DNA from: Candidatus Woesearchaeota archaeon
GTDB lineage: Archaea > Nanobdellota > Nanobdellia > SCGC-AAA011-G17 > VGLX01
DNA: 6,560 nucleotides
Direction: 5' to 3'
NCBI GenBank assembly: GCA_016866645.1
Contig: VGLX01000077.1
Location: 1 to 6,560 of the forward strand
The translations under genes were made by a program, and so were the position numbers. Positions 5,831 to 6,560 of this stretch are shown piece after piece (position 1 is the first letter of the stretch; every line of letters starts with the position of its first letter). The notes under the pieces were generated by a model. The model did not search any database and had not been told where the DNA came from. It saw only the letters and a program-made list of their open reading frames with translations.

Positions 5831-6283
5831 TCAGATTTTCTTGCTGTCTTCTATCTTTTGGAATATCTTCAGCCTTGTTTCCAGCTCTTGGTAGAACGGC
5901 ACTATCTCAGAATATGCTTCCTCTTTAGCGTTGTTGGGCAGGTCCTTGTACAGCGGGTGAAGGTTGGAGTATATCGCCACTGCTGCTTGAAGGTCAGTAT
6001 CCATGAGGTTGAACCCTTCTTGCACCATTGTCCTTATGATCTTTATCCTTTGCTTAGCGTCTACCCTGTTTCGCTGCGTTGTTCTAAGCATGAAGACGGT
6101 CCTTACGAACTCTTTCCGTTTCTCCTCAGCTATTTTTTTCTCTGATACCTTCCTCTCTTTGTCTTTTTCTCTTCTGTAATGGGCTTGTACGCTTTTGTAA
6201 TAGGATGATTCTTTCTTAACGCTGGGGCCGTCTTTGAGGATCTCGATTATGTCATCGATTTGAGGATTCATTTTTTCCTTCAT
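5831..6283 (-). CDS. Small helical protein with TPR-like C-terminal hairpin
   Basis: A 150-residue, all-helical, soluble protein that I cannot name. Residues 20-62 are strongly charged and probably a coiled coil (HYRREKDKERKVSEKKIAEE, 35-54). Residues 98-140 contain a Tyr-rich helical hairpin, AIYSNLHPLYKDLP (103-116) then AYSEIVPFYQELE (123-135), which resembles a TPR-like unit I recall from DPANN archaeal proteins; this is unverified. It may be an adaptor or assembly factor. The start is uncertain: the first ATG (6281-6283) has no ribosome site and would have a leader of about 4 nt, while a second ATG at 6269-6271 is preceded by AAGGA four bases away and would have a leader of about 16 nt. 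The gene faces the ABC permease gene and the two stop codons touch. Confidence 0.82.
   Translation of the reverse strand: MKEKMNPQIDDIIEILKDGPSVKKESSYYKSVQAHYRREKDKERKVSEKKIAEEKRKEFVRTVFMLRTTQRNRVDAKQRIKIIRTMVQEGFNLMDTDLQAAVAIYSNLHPLYKDLPNNAKEEAYSEIVPFYQELETRLKIFQKIEDSKKI
5836..5859 (+). terminator. Candidate pyrimidine-rich terminator for the ABC genes
   Basis: This 24-base stretch just after the permease stop has 16 T and 5 C on the plus strand, including two TTTT runs. Archaeal transcription often ends at T-rich tracts with no hairpin. It lies inside the 3' end of the convergent gene, where it encodes the last Lys/Asp/Glu-rich residues, so the composition may be due to coding alone. Confidence 0.35.
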
Positions 6284-6309
6284 CTTCGTTAAGGGTTATT
6301 CGTTTTTTG

Positions 6310-6317
6310 TTTATAAA
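6310..6317 (-). promoter_or_regulatory. TATA box for the small helical protein gene
   Basis: TTTATAAA is a good archaeal TATA box, centred 31 bases from the first ATG and 43 from the second. It predicts a transcript start near 6287. The octamer is a palindrome and could in principle work both ways, but no plus-strand gene follows it. Confidence 0.6.
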
Positions 6318-6354
6318 TCTTATGGGCTTCCGTCGTGAAAACATTTTTTTTACA

Positions 6355-6383
6355 GGCTGGACGGGTTTTTCTCTTGGCTGGAC
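6355..6383. repeat. Paired direct repeat GGCTGGAC, 21-bp period
   Basis: The octamer GGCTGGAC occurs at 6355-6362 and 6376-6383, exactly 21 bp apart, which is two turns of B-DNA. It lies about 38-66 bp upstream of the TATA box of the minus-strand gene. That is the place and spacing expected of a dimeric activator or repressor site, but two copies of an 8-mer are limited evidence. Confidence 0.35.
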
Positions 6384-6560
6384 TCAGTTGTTTGAACTGT
6401 CTTCTTAATTGAAAGTTTTTAGGTAGTTTCTTGCTCTGGTTTTTGTTGTGTTTTATTTTTTTTATTTGGGTTTTTAGGTTTTGTTGTTCGTGTCATGTTG
6501 TTTTTGGTTTAGTTTTTTGTAGAAAGAACATAGTTGAGACTGTTTTTTGAGAATTTTTTT
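6384..6560. other. T/G-rich, C-poor stretch with no convincing gene
   Basis: On the plus strand this region is dominated by T runs broken by G; bases 6421-6480 hold 38 T, 14 G, 5 A and 3 C. No open frame on either strand is longer than about 30 codons, and no ribosome site or TATA box leads into one. A short inverted repeat CAGTT/AACTG (6385-6389 and 6395-6399) lies at its left end. It may be an untranslated or regulatory region of a gene beyond the right edge, or decayed low-complexity coding sequence of the minus strand. Confidence 0.5.

Noticed and set aside
5858..6145. 95-codon plus-strand frame opposite the small helical protein gene
   Set aside because: It is antisense to a gene with a good TATA box and a coherent helical protein, and has no start signals of its own.
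6419..6496. 25-codon minus-strand frame with Lys/Thr/Pro/Gln composition
   Set aside because: It is very short, lacks a ribosome site and its composition follows directly from the A/C-rich strand bias. It could be a gene remnant but cannot be supported.
6421..6520. Telomere-like or CRISPR-like repeat in the T/G-rich tract
   Set aside because: The T runs and G pairs are irregular in length and spacing; there is no fixed repeat unit or spacer.
6474..6560. Possible 3' end (28 codons and a stop) of a minus-strand gene entering from the right edge
   Set aside because: All three minus frames close soon after the edge and the residues (Lys/Gln/Asn-rich) reflect the base bias, so coding cannot be told from chance.

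Overview
The window looks archaeal, most likely from a DPANN lineage such as Woesearchaeota or Pacearchaeota. The start sites that can be read have TATA-box-like octamers about 30 bases from the start codon, some with almost no leader and no Shine-Dalgarno site. Others have GAGG-type ribosome binding sites. Ile ATA and Arg AGG/AGA codons are frequent. Several proteins are of the small, Lys/Glu-rich, helical type recalled from DPANN genomes. No search could be run, so the lineage is an inference.

Layout. On the minus strand at the left edge (1-1080) is the first 360 codons of a gene that runs out of the window. It has an N-terminal PUA/EVE-like domain and a second domain that resembles a degenerate PD-(D/E)XK (NucS-like) nuclease. 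A 169-bp divergent promoter region follows. Five plus-strand genes come next. The first three are tightly packed: a coiled-coil protein ending in a DUF5752-like domain (1250-2209), a one-helix Cys-rich membrane protein (2206-2520), and a basic amphipathic-helix protein with a Glu/Lys/Pro tail (2523-3464). After a 60-bp gap with its own TATA box comes a two-gene ABC-2 type exporter: ATPase (3525-4259) and permease (4256-5830). A small helical protein on the minus strand (5831-6283) meets the permease gene stop-to-stop with no base between them. The right edge (about 6284-6560) holds a promoter and then a T/G-rich, C-poor stretch with no convincing gene.

Working together. The 4-bp overlaps within the first cluster and within the ABC pair suggest translational coupling, so each group probably acts as a unit. 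The ABC pair should form an ATP-driven exporter or mechanotransmission machine with a large extracytoplasmic coiled-coil domain; its substrate cannot be told from sequence. The first three genes look envelope-associated (membrane anchor, amphipathic lipid-binding-like helix, helical cytosolic protein), but their function is unknown. No known defence system, CRISPR array, mobile element, tRNA or rRNA was found. The best candidates for something undescribed are the EVE-like/degenerate-nuclease fusion and the three-gene cluster.
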